64,000 bases of DNA from Ryuthela nishihirai. Taxonomy: Eukaryota > Arthropoda > Arachnida > Araneae > Heptathelidae. The stretch lies in NCBI GenBank assembly GCA_038380435.1, contig JAWZYU010000019.1:30653801-30717800 (forward strand). The letters are read 5' to 3'. Both the position numbers and the translations under genes were made by a program. Positions 1 through 10,532 of the stretch are shown piece after piece. A model generated the notes under the pieces. The model was not told the DNA's origin and made no database searches. It saw nothing but the letters and a program-made list of their open reading frames with translations. Numbering within the stretch: the stretch's first letter is position 1; every line of letters starts with the position of its first letter.

Positions 1-316
1 TACTCAGCGAGGGTAACCGTTGAGATTTACCTTCGCAAAACTCCCCGCCCTGCCCACGGTCAATAGCTTGGAAAGGCCTCCGTCCGTCGGATGAACGTTA
101 AACCGCGGTCCTTGTTAGGGGGTGCCATACCCTGTGCTCGTTAAAAAAAAACATGCTGGATGGTCTTGACGGAAGGCTACCATCTGTCTCCCAACAGCTG
201 CTCCAGTGAGTCCCCTCTCCCAACCTTCTCTGAGCCTTCGGGGTCCTTGTGACCTGGCCATTCTTAGCCCATTGTGTGCAAAAAAAGTGCCACTAAGAGG
301 TAAAAGAAGCCAACCC
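1..316 (+). repeat. SINE-1, cut by window edge
   Basis: The body and 3' end of SINE-1 are present; the tRNA-like head lies outside the window. It shares an extra short block just before the 'gttgagattta' segment, and several body variants, with the copy at 2593-2992, so both belong to one subfamily or come from one local duplication. No TSD can be tested. Confidence 0.85.
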
Positions 317-991
317 AGTATTTACCTTTTCTAACCAGAACTGAGAGAATATTCAGTGTTCCTAAAATGTGGTTCCCAGACTGTGTTTCGTGTGCCCTGG
401 GTCCAGCAAGCAAAAAACTGATATGGCGGAAAATTTAAATAAAGGTCGCATTCCCATAAAGGTAAAGAATATACTTTCTTCCAAGTATAACATATTCTCC
501 CAAATGAACTTGGTTTCCCATGTTGTGAGAACTAGACTGCTTGTAGTTTGCTCTTGAACTCAATAGAGTACAGCACAAGATAGTAAAAGCGGTGCCTGTA
601 AAAGCAAGTTAGTTCACGACGAATCCAATAGAATTCGTTTTCAGGCTTTTGTTATTATTATTGCAATGAAGCAATTAGTTGCATTTAATGTTTATGTCCA
701 GACTTTAATATGTATTACGTATGTTGTTTTTATTATCAGTAGAGTAATAATTAAGTACTGCCCAATCTGGTAATATTGTTCGTGAATTGTTAAGTATTGT
801 GTTTGAGACGGATAAGCAGTTAAAAAGTGATAGTATGAAAAGAATTCCGGAAGAAGTCGAGAAGAAAATTCTTGTTTATGTATTATTCCATATTAGCTTA
901 TTGATTTAATCATACACTCGTTCATATTATTTGTTTCTATTTATCTATTTTATATTTAAAATATTTCTCATTGGACTGTTAATACGGAAAT
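317..991. other. AT-rich spacer, nothing recognised
   Basis: Short frames only, no splice-flanked coding segment and no repeat match that I can see. Confidence 0.5.
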
Positions 992-1002
992 ACTGAAACA
1001 AG

Positions 1003-1388
1003 TTTGGGTTGTTTTACCTCTGAGCGGCACTTTTTTTGCACACCATGGGCTAAATGGCCAGGTCACATGGACCCCGAAGGCTCAGAGAAGGTTGGGGGAG
1101 GGGACCCACTGGAACAGCTGTTGGGAGACAGATGGCAGTCTCCCGTCAAGACCATCCAGCGTGTTCTTTAACGTGCACAGGGTATGGCTCTCCCGCACAC
1201 GGGGCCACAGCTTAACGTCCCATCCGACGGACGGCGGCCTTTCCATGCCGATCGGTGTCCCCTACTGACCGTGGGCAGGGCGGGGAATTTTGCGGTGAAA
1301 AATCTCAACGCTGACCCAGCTGGGACTCGAATCTGGGAACTACAGATTACGAGCGTGGCGCGCTACCGACTGAGCCACCCCCGCCCCC
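1003..1388 (-). repeat. SINE-1, full length
   Basis: Complete copy in reverse orientation, from the complement of the constant 3' end (ggttgttttacc) to the tRNA-like head. It is bounded by a perfect 11-bp TSD, actgaaacaag, at 992-1002 and 1389-1399. Confidence 0.95.
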
Positions 1389-1399
1389 ACTGAAACAAG

Positions 1400-1805
1400 A
1401 ATGGATAAACCAAACAAGACCAGACATAATGCAGTTTTCAAAAGTTACACTTTTTACTGCGAATATATATAGGCTTATTTATGCTAAGAAAATATTGTGT
1501 AGTTCATGTGTATAACACAATAAGGCTGTGACTACAAGGGATTCCGCAAGACTACTTGTATAATGTTAAGGATTTCCTAGTATAAAAAGGTTTGGGAACA
1601 AGTGATTTAAGAAATGCTTCCGCAAAGTATTAGCACCGGTTCCTTAAGAGATGTTACTTATTATCTCATTAAAGCACCAGATCATCAACAAATGTTACTT
1701 ATTATTTAAGGCTCGAGTGAATCAAGATATCTTGCTTATTGGCTAAGTGAATCAAAAGATGTTACTTATTATCAAATTGAATCAAAATATGTTGCTTATT
1801 TAGGG
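1400..1805. other. AT-rich spacer with loose direct repeats
   Basis: Around 1630-1800 the phrase 'atgttacttattat' recurs several times with 'gaatcaa' between, a degenerate short tandem array. No gene seen. Confidence 0.4.
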
Positions 1806-2086
1806 ACGGGGCTTGTAATCTACAGTTCCCAGGTTCGAGTCCTATTGGACCAGCATTGAGATTTATGTACACAAAACTTCCCTCCATGCACTCGGTAAGT
1901 AGTGTACACCGATTGGCTTGGAAAGGCGGTGTCCTTCGGATAAGACATTAAGCCGTGGTCCCCTGGGCGGAAGAACAATACTCTGCGCATGTTAAAACAC
2001 ACTGGATGCCCTTGACGGGAAACTACTATGTCTCTTAACAGATGTCCAGTGTGTACCCTCCCACAAACCTTCTCTGAGCTCTCGAG
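1806..2086 (+). repeat. SINE-1, old, 3'-truncated
   Basis: Recognisable from the anticodon arm through B box (ggttcgagtcc) and the conserved body; it stops at the 'accttctctgagc' segment, where the next SINE begins. Many substitutions. Confidence 0.8.
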
Positions 2087-2453
2087 GGAGGGCGGGGGTG
2101 ACTCAGTCGGTAGCGCGCCAGGTTCGAGTCCTAGCTAGGTCAGCGTTGACATTTATCTCCGCAAAAATCTCCGCCCTGCCCACGGTCAGTAGGGGACACC
2201 GATGGGCTTGGAAAGGACGCCGTCCGTCGTATGGGACGTTAAGCCGTGGTACCGTGTACGGGAGAGCCATACCCTGTGCACGTTAAAGAACACGCTGGAT
2301 GACCTTGACGGGAAGCTACCATTTGTCTCCCAACAGCTCTTCCAGTGGGTCCCTTCCCACAACCTTCTTTGAGCCTCAGGGGTCCATGTGACCTGGCCAT
2401 TTATCCCATTGTGTACAAAACAGTGCCACTCAGAGGTAAAACAATCCAACCTG
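2087..2453 (+). repeat. SINE-1 with deleted anticodon arm
   Basis: A box (ctcagtcggtagcg) runs straight into the B box (ggttcgagtcc): the anticodon arm is missing. The body and 3' end are complete. Confidence 0.85.
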
Positions 2454-2592
2454 TTACTTATTATCTAAGACACAAGTGCATCAAGAGCTACAAATTTTTA
2501 TCTAGGGCCCAGTGCATGAGGAGATGTTTGTTATTACGAAATCAAACGTTGATACTTATTTTCCGACCAAAGACACTAGTGCATTAAGAAAG

Positions 2593-2992
2593 TGGGGCGG
2601 GGGTGGCTCAGTCGGTAGCGCGCCAGGCTCGTAATCTGCAGTTCCCAGGTTCGAGTCCCCGCTGGGATTTATCATACTCAGCGAGGATAACCGTTGAGAT
2701 TTACCTTCTAACAAGCAAAACTCCCCGCCCTGCCCACGGTCAATAGGGGACACTGATGGGCTTGGAAATGCCTCCGTCCGTCGGATGGACGTTAAACCGC
2801 GGTCCTTGATCGGGGGTGCCATACCCTGTGCTCGTTAAAAAAAACATGCTGGATGGTCTTGACGGAAGGCTACCATCTGTCTCCCAACAGCTGCTCCAGT
2901 GAGTCCCCTCTCCCAACCTTATCTGAGCCTTCGGGGTCCTTGTGACCTGGCCATTTAGTGTGCAAAAAAGTGCCGCTCAGAGGTAAAACAAC
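2593..2992 (+). repeat. SINE-1 variant with extra block
   Basis: Full copy with head, A and B boxes. After the B box there is an insertion (about 2668-2692) absent from most copies but shared with the copy at the window start. Confidence 0.85.
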
Positions 2993-3949
2993 CAATCAGC
3001 CAACCAGCATCAAGAGAGCTTTTTTATTTTCTGACTGGACACCAATGTAACATTCCTTTGCAACTAAAACTCCCCCATGACATAAAAGGTGAAGGAGGTC
3101 GGACTTTACAGAATGTATCATAATATTGTTTTGCTTTGAATTTGGGCGAGTAGTGACTTGCACCAAGATGGGCTATTAAAGTATCATTATATCGTACGTC
3201 TAAGGTCAAAATTTGACATTGAAGCTGAAAATGTAGAAGGTCACACAATTCCGCGGGAAGAATTTTGGAGGGTGTTCTGTTCCTTTTGTTTGGAAAACTG
3301 TGATGCTTCTCGTGCATATTTTTTATTCTTTTCGTTTCCGGAGTTCCACGCTTCGTTAATGCTTCTGTGTTTATTAGGTTGAGATCCGATGGCGTGATGT
3401 CATCTTCTGCGGCGTCCTTTTGTTAAGTCTTCATTCCCAGAGTGGGTGGTTCTACAAGACTAGCTTGCTTTCACTGATGTCAATGGCTCAGTTGTTGTCT
3501 GCTGAATTCGTAACCAAGGTTTCTCGGTTTTTATCTCTCTGACATCTGAATACGACTGAGCTGAAACAGCTCTCTTCATCATGTCACGAGAAGAATGATA
3601 CTTATATTTTTGTAAGTTTTAATTTACCCATATTTGACTGATTTTTCTGTTCACTTCTATTGTGTCGGAATCTTCGAACTTTGAACTTACGAGTGCAGTT
3701 CATAGAATTTGTGAAGTGATCAAAGGGAAAATGAAAGAATTTTGTAAATAATTAAGAAGAAAAAAATCTACGGAATGGAAGTTCACAAATTATATATGGG
3801 CCGTTAAAATAAATCCCTATACTCGAGTAATAGATTGATTCATGGTTGTACCCTCACAAAGGCAAACGGATTTACAAAGAACGAATTCATCAACATCAGA
3901 ATCGATGAGAAATATCGGCTTGAAAGTAAGAGTTGCATGCAATCCAATC
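2993..3949. other. Unique sequence, nothing recognised
   Basis: Overlapping open frames exist on both strands (about 3024-3382) but none shows a known domain, biased composition or convincing splice sites. Confidence 0.4.
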
Positions 3950-4013
3950 AGTGGGCGGTAGTAACACAGTCGTTATCAAGACAGGTTCGTAATCTGCAGT
4001 TCCCAGGTTCGAG

Positions 4014-4389
4014 GGGGTGGCTCAGTCGGTAGCGGGCCAGGCTCGTAATCTGTAGTTCCCAGGTTCGAGTCCCAGATGGGTCAGCGTAGAGATTTATCTC
4101 CGCAAAATACCCGCCCTGCCCACGGTCAGTAGGGGACACCGATGGGCTTGGAAAGGTCGCCGTCTGTCGGATGGGACGTTAAGCCGCGGCCCCGTGTGCG
4201 GGAGAGACATACCCTGTGCACGTTAAAGAACACGTTGGATGGCCTTGACGGGAGGCTACTATCTGTCTCCCAACAGTTGGTCCAGTAGGTCCCCTCCCCA
4301 AACCTTCTCTCAGCCTTCGGGGTCCATGTGAACTGGCCATTTAGCCCATGGTGAGCAAAAAAGTGCCGCTCAGAGATAAAACAACCCAA
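4014..4389 (+). repeat. SINE-1 inserted at the B box of another SINE
   Basis: TSD cccaggttcgag at 4002-4013 and 4390-4401. The duplicated target is the B box of the host SINE itself. Confidence 0.9.
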
Positions 4390-4568
4390 CCCAGGTTCGA
4401 GTCCCAACTGTGCCAATGTTGAGATTTAATTCCTCTAAATCTCTACCCTGCCGCTGCCAGGAAGGTGACACTCCTTTGCTTGAAAAGGACGCCGTTCGTC
4501 GGTTGTGACGTTAGGCGGTGTCACGTGTTCAGGAGAAGCAAATTATATGCTATTTCAAGAACACGTTC

Positions 4569-4920
4569 GGTTGTTTTACCCCTGAGCGGCAAATTCGTTG
4601 CACACAATAGGCTAAATATACAGGTTACAAGGACCCCGAAGGTTGGGGGGAGTGGACTCACTTGGACAGCTATTGGGAAACCGATAGTAGCCTCACGTCA
4701 AGGCCATCCGGTATTCTTTAATGTGCACAGGGTATGACTCTACAGCACACGTGGCCACTGCTTAACGTCCCATCCGGTGGACAACGACTTTTCTGAGTCC
4801 ATCGGTGTCCCCCTTTCTCACCAAGGGCAAGAGTTTTGCGGAGATAAATCTCAACACTGACCCAGCTGCAATTCTAACCTGAGAAATGCAGATTACGAGC
4901 CTGGCGCGCTACCCACTGAG
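4569..4920 (-). repeat. SINE-1, older, head truncated
   Basis: Reverse-complement copy with many substitutions. It ends in the A-box region, where the host SINE resumes; no clear TSD is left. Confidence 0.8.
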
Positions 4921-5295
4921 CACTCTGGATGATGGGAGACTTCCTATCTCGTAACAGCTATTTACTGGGTCACTTTCACCCAACCTTCTCTCAGCCCTTT
5001 GGTGTCCTTGTGACCTGCCTATTGTGTGCAATAAAAGCGCAGATAGAGGTAAAACAACAACCCATTCGTATTCAGATTCCTGCAATCTCGTCTAGAAGAA
5101 TCCATCCACCGACTGAACAATATGTGGAAAATCAGATATTGGTCTAGGATCAGTCCTATTCAGATCGTTCCGATTCGATCCTCTTTCAAAAATCACGTAA
5201 TAAATCTATACCAGAAAAATCAAGATATAAATAGTGTAAATCCTAATAAAAATATAAACCAAGATATATAATAGTGTAATCCTCCTCAAATCTAA

Positions 5296-5391
5296 TGTTC
5301 AGTTTCCTGAGCCTTTAGGGTCATTGTGAACTGGTCATTTAAATCACTGTGTGCAAAAAAAGTACCACCCCGAGGTTAAACAACTCAGTTA
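5296..5391 (+). repeat. SINE-1 3' fragment
   Basis: Only the terminal 95 bp remain: the 'cctgagcctt', 'gtgtgcaaaaaa' and final taaaacaac segments. Confidence 0.75.
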
Positions 5392-5730
5392 TACAATGGC
5401 AGAATCGGAAACTGCACGAAAGTGACGCGGAGGTGCCAATTTTTTTTTTGTTAAAATGAACTGCTCATTAGGAATTGTAAACGTTTTATGAAAAGAATGA
5501 TAAAGATCATTAAAATTAATTTCTTACTCTCACGAAAGATCTGAAACCTCATCCAATCTATCCACCCTATCAGATTGCACTTTTTTACATCTCTCTCCCC
5601 ATTCTTCCTTATTAAAAATAAGCCCTTACCCCTCGTACCACATTCCCTTCTTATTGCTGAACAAAAAAAAAAGGTTCGCCATACAAATTGCCTCGAGGGC
5701 AGATGAATGTCTATCTGATACAGTTCCCAG

Positions 5731-5886
5731 CCATCCCAGAGATCGTCACCGCACGCTCTTCTACGTCGCCTCAGGAACAAATCTGCATCTCGCTCCCTGA
5801 TCGAACATTCGCGGCACATTTCGGAAATGGGAGTCGGCAGCCATTGGTCTGCCAAGTCACGCTCGATGCAATACGAAGTTTCCGTC
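5731..5886 (+). other. Possible orphan coding exon, Ser/Arg-rich
   Basis: This GC-rich island in AT-rich sequence has one open frame of 52 codons between an AG at 5729-5730 and a GTGAGA at 5887. The exon would be phase 0 on both sides. The peptide is basic and serine-rich, with SRSLIEHSRHISEM and HWSAKSRSMQYEVSV. I do not recognise the family. Frames are also open on the - strand here, so direction is not certain. If real, it could be an upstream exon of the PAN-ZP gene or belong to another gene. Composition and splice borders are the only evidence. Confidence 0.25.
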
Positions 5887-6371
5887 GTGAGAGGTCTTCG
5901 TCGTCATGTTACTCCGTCGCAAAGAGGACACCCTCTCCTTACTCTCCCCCCCCCCCAATCTCATGCACACTCTACGAGATGCTTAAGGAGACTTGTCACG
6001 AGATATTCCGCCCAGAGTGGAAAGTCCGGGTCAGTGTCACATGGCACGCGTTGACCTTTGTAAATGGGCACGCAACTGTCACTCCGAGGAAGAAGGGGAA
6101 ATAAAAGAAAATGCGTGGAGTCCAACGCACCAAAGAAACCTTCATGGAATGACACGCGAAAAAAACTTTGTTGTCGAAGAGCCTTCTAAAATATTTCCTT
6201 ATCTCTATATCAAACAGGAAGGATTAAATAAGTGGTTGGACGAAGGTCAATGCTTTTCCGTGTTCACAAAACAGGTTGTTGTAGTAAAATGAAGGGAAAA
6301 ATAAACACAACAAAGTGATTCTTCTCGAAGAGATGTTTTCATTTTCAATTTATTTTTCTCTAGTTCTTAAA
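5887..6371. other. Unique sequence, nothing recognised
   Basis: Several overlapping frames, a C-run near 5947, no domain or repeat seen. Confidence 0.4.
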
Positions 6372-6409
6372 CCTTAAAGCAGTGTATTTCAACCTTTCCT
6401 CTCTTGCTG

Positions 6410-6679
6410 ACACACTTCTGAAACAGTCCATTTACCGCGATGTACTTCTGAAAGAGTCCATTTACTGCGTCACACTTCTGAAAGTCCATTTGCTGCGACA
6501 CACTTCCGAAACAGTCCGTTTACCGCGACACACTTCCGAAACAGTCCCTTTACCGCGACACACTTCCGAAACAGTCCCTTTACCGCGACACACTTCCGAA
6601 ACAGTCCCTTTACCGCGACACACTTCTGAAACAGTCCATTTACCGCGACACACTTCCGAAACAGTCCATTTGCCACGAC
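6410..6679 (+). repeat. 30-bp minisatellite in hAT 5' end
   Basis: About nine units of roughly 30 bp (cacttccgaaacagtcc then atttaccgcgaca), the middle ones nearly identical. The unit resembles the sequence next to the hAT terminus, so it probably grew from it. Confidence 0.9.
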
Positions 6680-7066
6680 GACGGGGCGGGGGTGGCTCAG
6701 TCGGTAGCGCCCCAGGCTCGTAATCTGTAGTTCCCAGGTTCGAGTCTCAGCTGGGTCAGCGTTGAGATTTATCTCCGCAAAATTCTCCGCCCTGCCCACG
6801 GTCAGTAGGGGACACCGATGGGCTTCGAAAGGCCGCCGTCCGTCGGATGGGACGTTAAGCCGTGGCCCCGTGTGTGGGAGAGCCATACCCTGTGCACGTT
6901 AAAGATCACGCTGGATGGCCTTGACGGGAGGCTACCATCTGTCTCCCAACAGCTGTTCCAGTGGGTCCCCTCCCCCAACCTTCTCTGAGCCTTCGGGGTC
7001 CATGTGACCTGGCCATTTAGCCCATGGTGTGCAAAAAAGTGCCTCTCAGAGGTAAAACAACCCAAC
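6680..7066 (+). repeat. SINE-1, full length
   Basis: Near-consensus copy in the minisatellite-bearing hAT element. TSD ccatttgccacgac at 6666-6679 and 7067-7080. Confidence 0.95.
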
Positions 7067-7311
7067 CCATTTGCCACGACATACCTGTGGTAAAAAAGTA
7101 ATCTTTTTTGTTTTTATATCTTAAAATTGAATTTATCTAAACAAAACTCATATTTAAGCTCAATATTTGGGGAGAAAAAACAATAATATCATAAAGAAAG
7201 TTGTAAAAAAATGTTCTAAAGTACAAATTGTTATTTAGTATTATAATGTTTCTTAAATTTTCGCGACGCACCTGGACTTCGGACGGGGACACAGGGACCA
7301 CTGCTTTAAAA

Positions 7312-7889
7312 TGCCGGGTCTTAAAAGTATAGATATATACAGTGGTAAAAGTAGATTTTATTTCTTACCGGTACGCTTCAAAGCAATGCTATGCGTGGAA
7401 AATTACGCACAGTCGGACACTCCACTAAAGTGTTCTTACAGAGATAATAAAGTTACGTGTAGTTATGTATACATAAAGTCCATTTGTTAAATAAGTTTTC
7501 GTCCATAAGTTACGAAAGTACAGTGCCCCAGAACTTTCTATGTCTCTCCATGTTCTCCTCAAATAGTAAATGATTTAGGTTTTTTTAATTTAATGAAATA
7601 AATATTAATATATCTGAATACTTATCAATTCTGTTGCATTCTCTGATTTCAGTTTTATTGGAAAAATAATAGTAAACTGCAAGTTATCTAGTGTAATGTT
7701 TTTAAAAGGATTTTATTTCTTAAAATTAGAAATAAATTTTTTTGGAAAAAAAAACAAAATTTTCAACACTCAACTTGCATATTCTAAACCCAGATGCCAA
7801 GTTTAAGCTTTTTTTAGAATAACATATACCGGAGATTCAGAATAACTTTTAAATTGAAAAAATATTTCGACGTTTTCGTTCAACTAGCT
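7312..7889. other. AT-rich spacer, nothing recognised
   Basis: Poly-A/T runs only; no gene or repeat family seen. Confidence 0.45.
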
Positions 7890-8632
7890 GTGAAGTGTTC
7901 ACTGTTATTTTAACGTCGATATCAAATCTAGAGAAAAAAATTGTCATGAGCAGAGTAGGGATACGAACCCACGACATGCTGATAAATGTCAGGTGCTCAG
8001 GCCACTGAGCTACCGGCCGCAGATTAAGATCTCTAACTGATGTTATGGGGTGGGGTGGCTCAGTCGGTAGCGCGTCAGGCTCGTAATCTGTAGTTCCCAG
8101 GTTCGAGTCCCAGCTGGGTCAGCGTTGAGATTTATCTCCGCAAAACTCCTCATCGTGCCTTCGGTCAGTAGGGGACACCGATTGGCTTGGAAAGGCCGCC
8201 GTCCGTCGGATGTGACATTAAGCCGTGGCACCGTGTGCGGGAGAGCCATACCCTGTGCACGTTAAAGAACACGCTGGATGGCCTTGACGGGAGGCTACCA
8301 TCTGTCTCCCAACAGCTATTCCAGTGGGTCCCCTCCCCCAACCTTCTCTGAACCTTCGGGGTCCATGTGACCTGGCCATTTAGCCCATTGTGTGCAAAAA
8401 AGTGCCGCTCATAGGCAAAACAACCCAACCTAACTGATGTTATAAACTTTCTTACTTGCAGTACACAACTCTGTCTTTTGAAGACAAGCTCTTGATGGGT
8501 AGCCAATAGCTCAGCGATCAGAGCACCTGACATATTATCAAGTGGTCATAGATTCGCATCCTGCCTGGTTCAAGATAATTTTTCCTCTAGATTTGATATC
8601 GACTTTAAGCTAAGAATGAATGCTCCCCTGAT
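7890..8632. repeat. Inverted pair of tRNA-like arms around a SINE
   Basis: The left arm (about 7890-8024) is the diverged reverse complement of the right arm (about 8494-8632). Both contain a tRNA-like A box (tagctcag), the block gagcacctgaca, a B-box-like gttcg/attcg segment and the outer block ctagatttgatatcgac. This is a third tRNA-like family, or an element with tRNA-like terminal arms. A young SINE-1 sits between the arms. Confidence 0.6.
8047..8429 (+). repeat. SINE-1, full length
   Basis: Near-consensus. TSD ctaactgatgttat at 8033-8046 and 8430-8443. Confidence 0.95.
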
Positions 8633-8920
8633 AGTAACTTATAAACTCATCAAGTGTAATGAACGATTACACGAGTTATGGATATGCGCGATAATAGATG
8701 TTATTAATTACAGAATATGGAAAAAAGGAGGATAGATCCCGAAGAAATTTCTTGTTATGAATAAAACTTACAATGAAAGCTTTATTTATGCATATTTATA
8801 TTAAATTTCAGTTTAGCAGTAATAGCATTAAATGTATTTTTTTTTACTAATTCAGATAAGCTTAATTTCTCATACACGCATTTTTGGTCACGAAGAATGC
8901 ACATCGTTAATGTAGACGTA

Positions 8921-9135
8921 CAGTCGCTCAAAAAAATATCCGAACACTATGATTGATTACAGAATTCAGAAAAAATATCTGACAACGATTTTTTTAGAAA
9001 TTAGTGATCTCGCAACCTTCGTGTACTGCACACAAAAGTTGCCAGATCATTAATTTCTAAAAAAAAATCGTTGCCATATATTTTTTCTGAATTTTGTAAT
9101 CAACCATAGCGTTTGGATACTTTTTTGAGCGACTG
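8921..9135. mobile_element. Palindromic mariner-type MITE, copy 1
   Basis: Begins cagtcgctcaaaaaaatatc and ends with its complement; TA at 8919-8920 and 9136-9137. Almost the whole element is one inverted repeat with a short loop near 9030. No coding capacity. Confidence 0.9.
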
Positions 9136-9137
9136 TA

Positions 9138-9449
9138 CGTTATAGAATTTCAATAAATTTGAAAAAAAGGATATTTTTATTAACAAAATACAATTTAGAA
9201 ATTAAGCATTTGTACCAGCAGTTAGTACTTTATTTTCTAAAATTAGTATTTATATAATAGTTGATGAAACAGCGTGCTTTATGAATCAGCAGTATTTAGC
9301 CTATATAATAATTAGTCTACGAAGTTAAACTTGTTGCTAAAAATGAGATAATGCTAAAAATGATCTAAAAAATTTCAGTCTAAAAAAGTCAAATCTCGCA
9401 GCCGATTCAAAACAGGTTTCATTCCATTCAGATGTCGCGAGATATATTA
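9138..9449. other. AT-rich spacer, nothing recognised
   Basis: No gene or repeat seen. Confidence 0.45.
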
Positions 9450-9783
9450 CATTGGGTTAGCTCAGTCGGTAGCGCTCCAGGCTCATAATCTGCAGTTCCC
9501 AGGTTCGAATCCCAGCCAAGACAGCGTCGAGATTTATCTCTGCAAAACTCTTCACCCTGTCCACGGTTTGTAGGGGACACCGATGGGCGTGGAATAGGCC
9601 TCCATCCGTCGAATGGGACATTAAACCATAGTCCCGAGTGCAGGAGAGAGCCATACCCTGTGCACGTTAAAGAACAAGCTAGATGGCTTTAATGGGAAGC
9701 TACCATCTGTCTCCCAGCAGTTGTGAAGTGGATCCCCTCCCCCATTCTCCTCTTTCAATTTACCGCTCAATTCAGATCAGTGT

Positions 9784-10167
9784 GGGGCGGGGATGGCTCA
9801 GTCGGTAGCGCGCCAGGCTCGTAATCTGTAGTTCCCAGGTTCGAGTCCCAGCTGGGTCAGCGCTGAGATTTTTCTCCGCAAAATTCCCTGCCCTGCCCAC
9901 GGTCAGTAGGGGACACCGATGGGCTTGAAAAGGCCGCCGTCCGTCGGATGGGACGTTAAGCCGTGGCCCCGTGTGCGGGCGAGCCATACCCTGTGCACGT
10001 TAAAGAACAAGCTGGATGGCCTTGACGGGAGGCTACCATCTGTCTCCCAACAGCTGTTCCAGTGGGTCCCCTCCCCAAACCTTCTCTGAGCCTTCGGGGT
10101 CCATGTGACCTGGCCATTTAGCCCATGGTATGCAAAAAAGTGCCGCTCAGAGGTGAAACAACCCAAC
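9784..10167 (+). repeat. SINE-1, full length, nested in older SINE
   Basis: Near-consensus. TSD tcagatcagtgt at 9772-9783 and 10168-10179. Confidence 0.95.
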
Positions 10168-10209
10168 TCAGATCAGTGTAGGAGGTCCTTATGACCTGAC
10201 CATTTAGAC

Positions 10210-10532
10210 CAGGCGTGTCCAACCCGCGGCCCTGGATAGATAGTAATGCGGCCCACAAAATCGTAAAGTTTACATGTTTACGACATAAACTTTCAACATG
10301 ATTATGTGATTTTCAGCGAGTTTTTGATATCCCACAAGTTTTATGTTGCCCTTTTTTCAGTTTTATAATAAAAAACAGAAAAAAATAAATGAAGTTTTAT
10401 TATTCATATACAATAACTATATTATATATTTTATGTGCGGCCCAGAACAATTCATCTTCACTCAATGCGGCCAAGGAAAGTCAAATCTTCATTCATTGTG
10501 GCCCAGGGAAGTCAAAAGGTTGGACACGCGTG
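10210..10532. mobile_element. hAT MITE, 323 bp
   Basis: Terminal inverted repeats caggcgtgtccaacc and ggttggacacgcgtg (one mismatch); perfect 8-bp TSD atttagac at 10202-10209 and 10533-10540. The interior is rich in 'gcggccc' near both ends and AT-rich in the middle; no transposase. Confidence 0.95.

Larger units (their letters stand above)
3950..5065 (+). repeat. Old SINE-1 split in three
   Basis: Pieces at 3950-4001, 4402-4568 and 4921-5065 read in order as one decayed SINE: head and B box, body, then 3' third. They are separated by a young + SINE (4014-4389) and an older - SINE (4569-4920). Confidence 0.75.
6380..7303. mobile_element. Non-autonomous hAT element with internal minisatellite and SINE
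   Basis: It starts cagtgtatttcaacc and ends ggaccactg, the CAGTG...CACTG ends typical of hAT elements. Next to these ends lie the 'gacacactt' and 'cgcgacgcacctgg' segments common in hAT termini. The 8-bp flanks ccttaaag (6372-6379) and ctttaaaa (7304-7311) agree at 6 of 8 positions, a decayed TSD. No transposase frame. The 5' part has expanded into a 30-bp repeat, and a SINE sits inside. Confidence 0.7.

Noticed and set aside
3024..3382. Overlapping frames on both strands as a possible gene
   Set aside because: No domain, no splice borders that fit and no compositional signal.
6382..6723. Repetitive peptide frame (LPRHTSETV repeats) and its antisense
   Set aside because: Translation of the 30-bp minisatellite in a hAT element running into a SINE.
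6802..7077. Recurrent open frames of 60-120 codons such as the one ending TSHPTDGGLSKPIGVPY
   Set aside because: They recur wherever SINE-1 occurs, on either side, and are translations of the SINE body, not genes.
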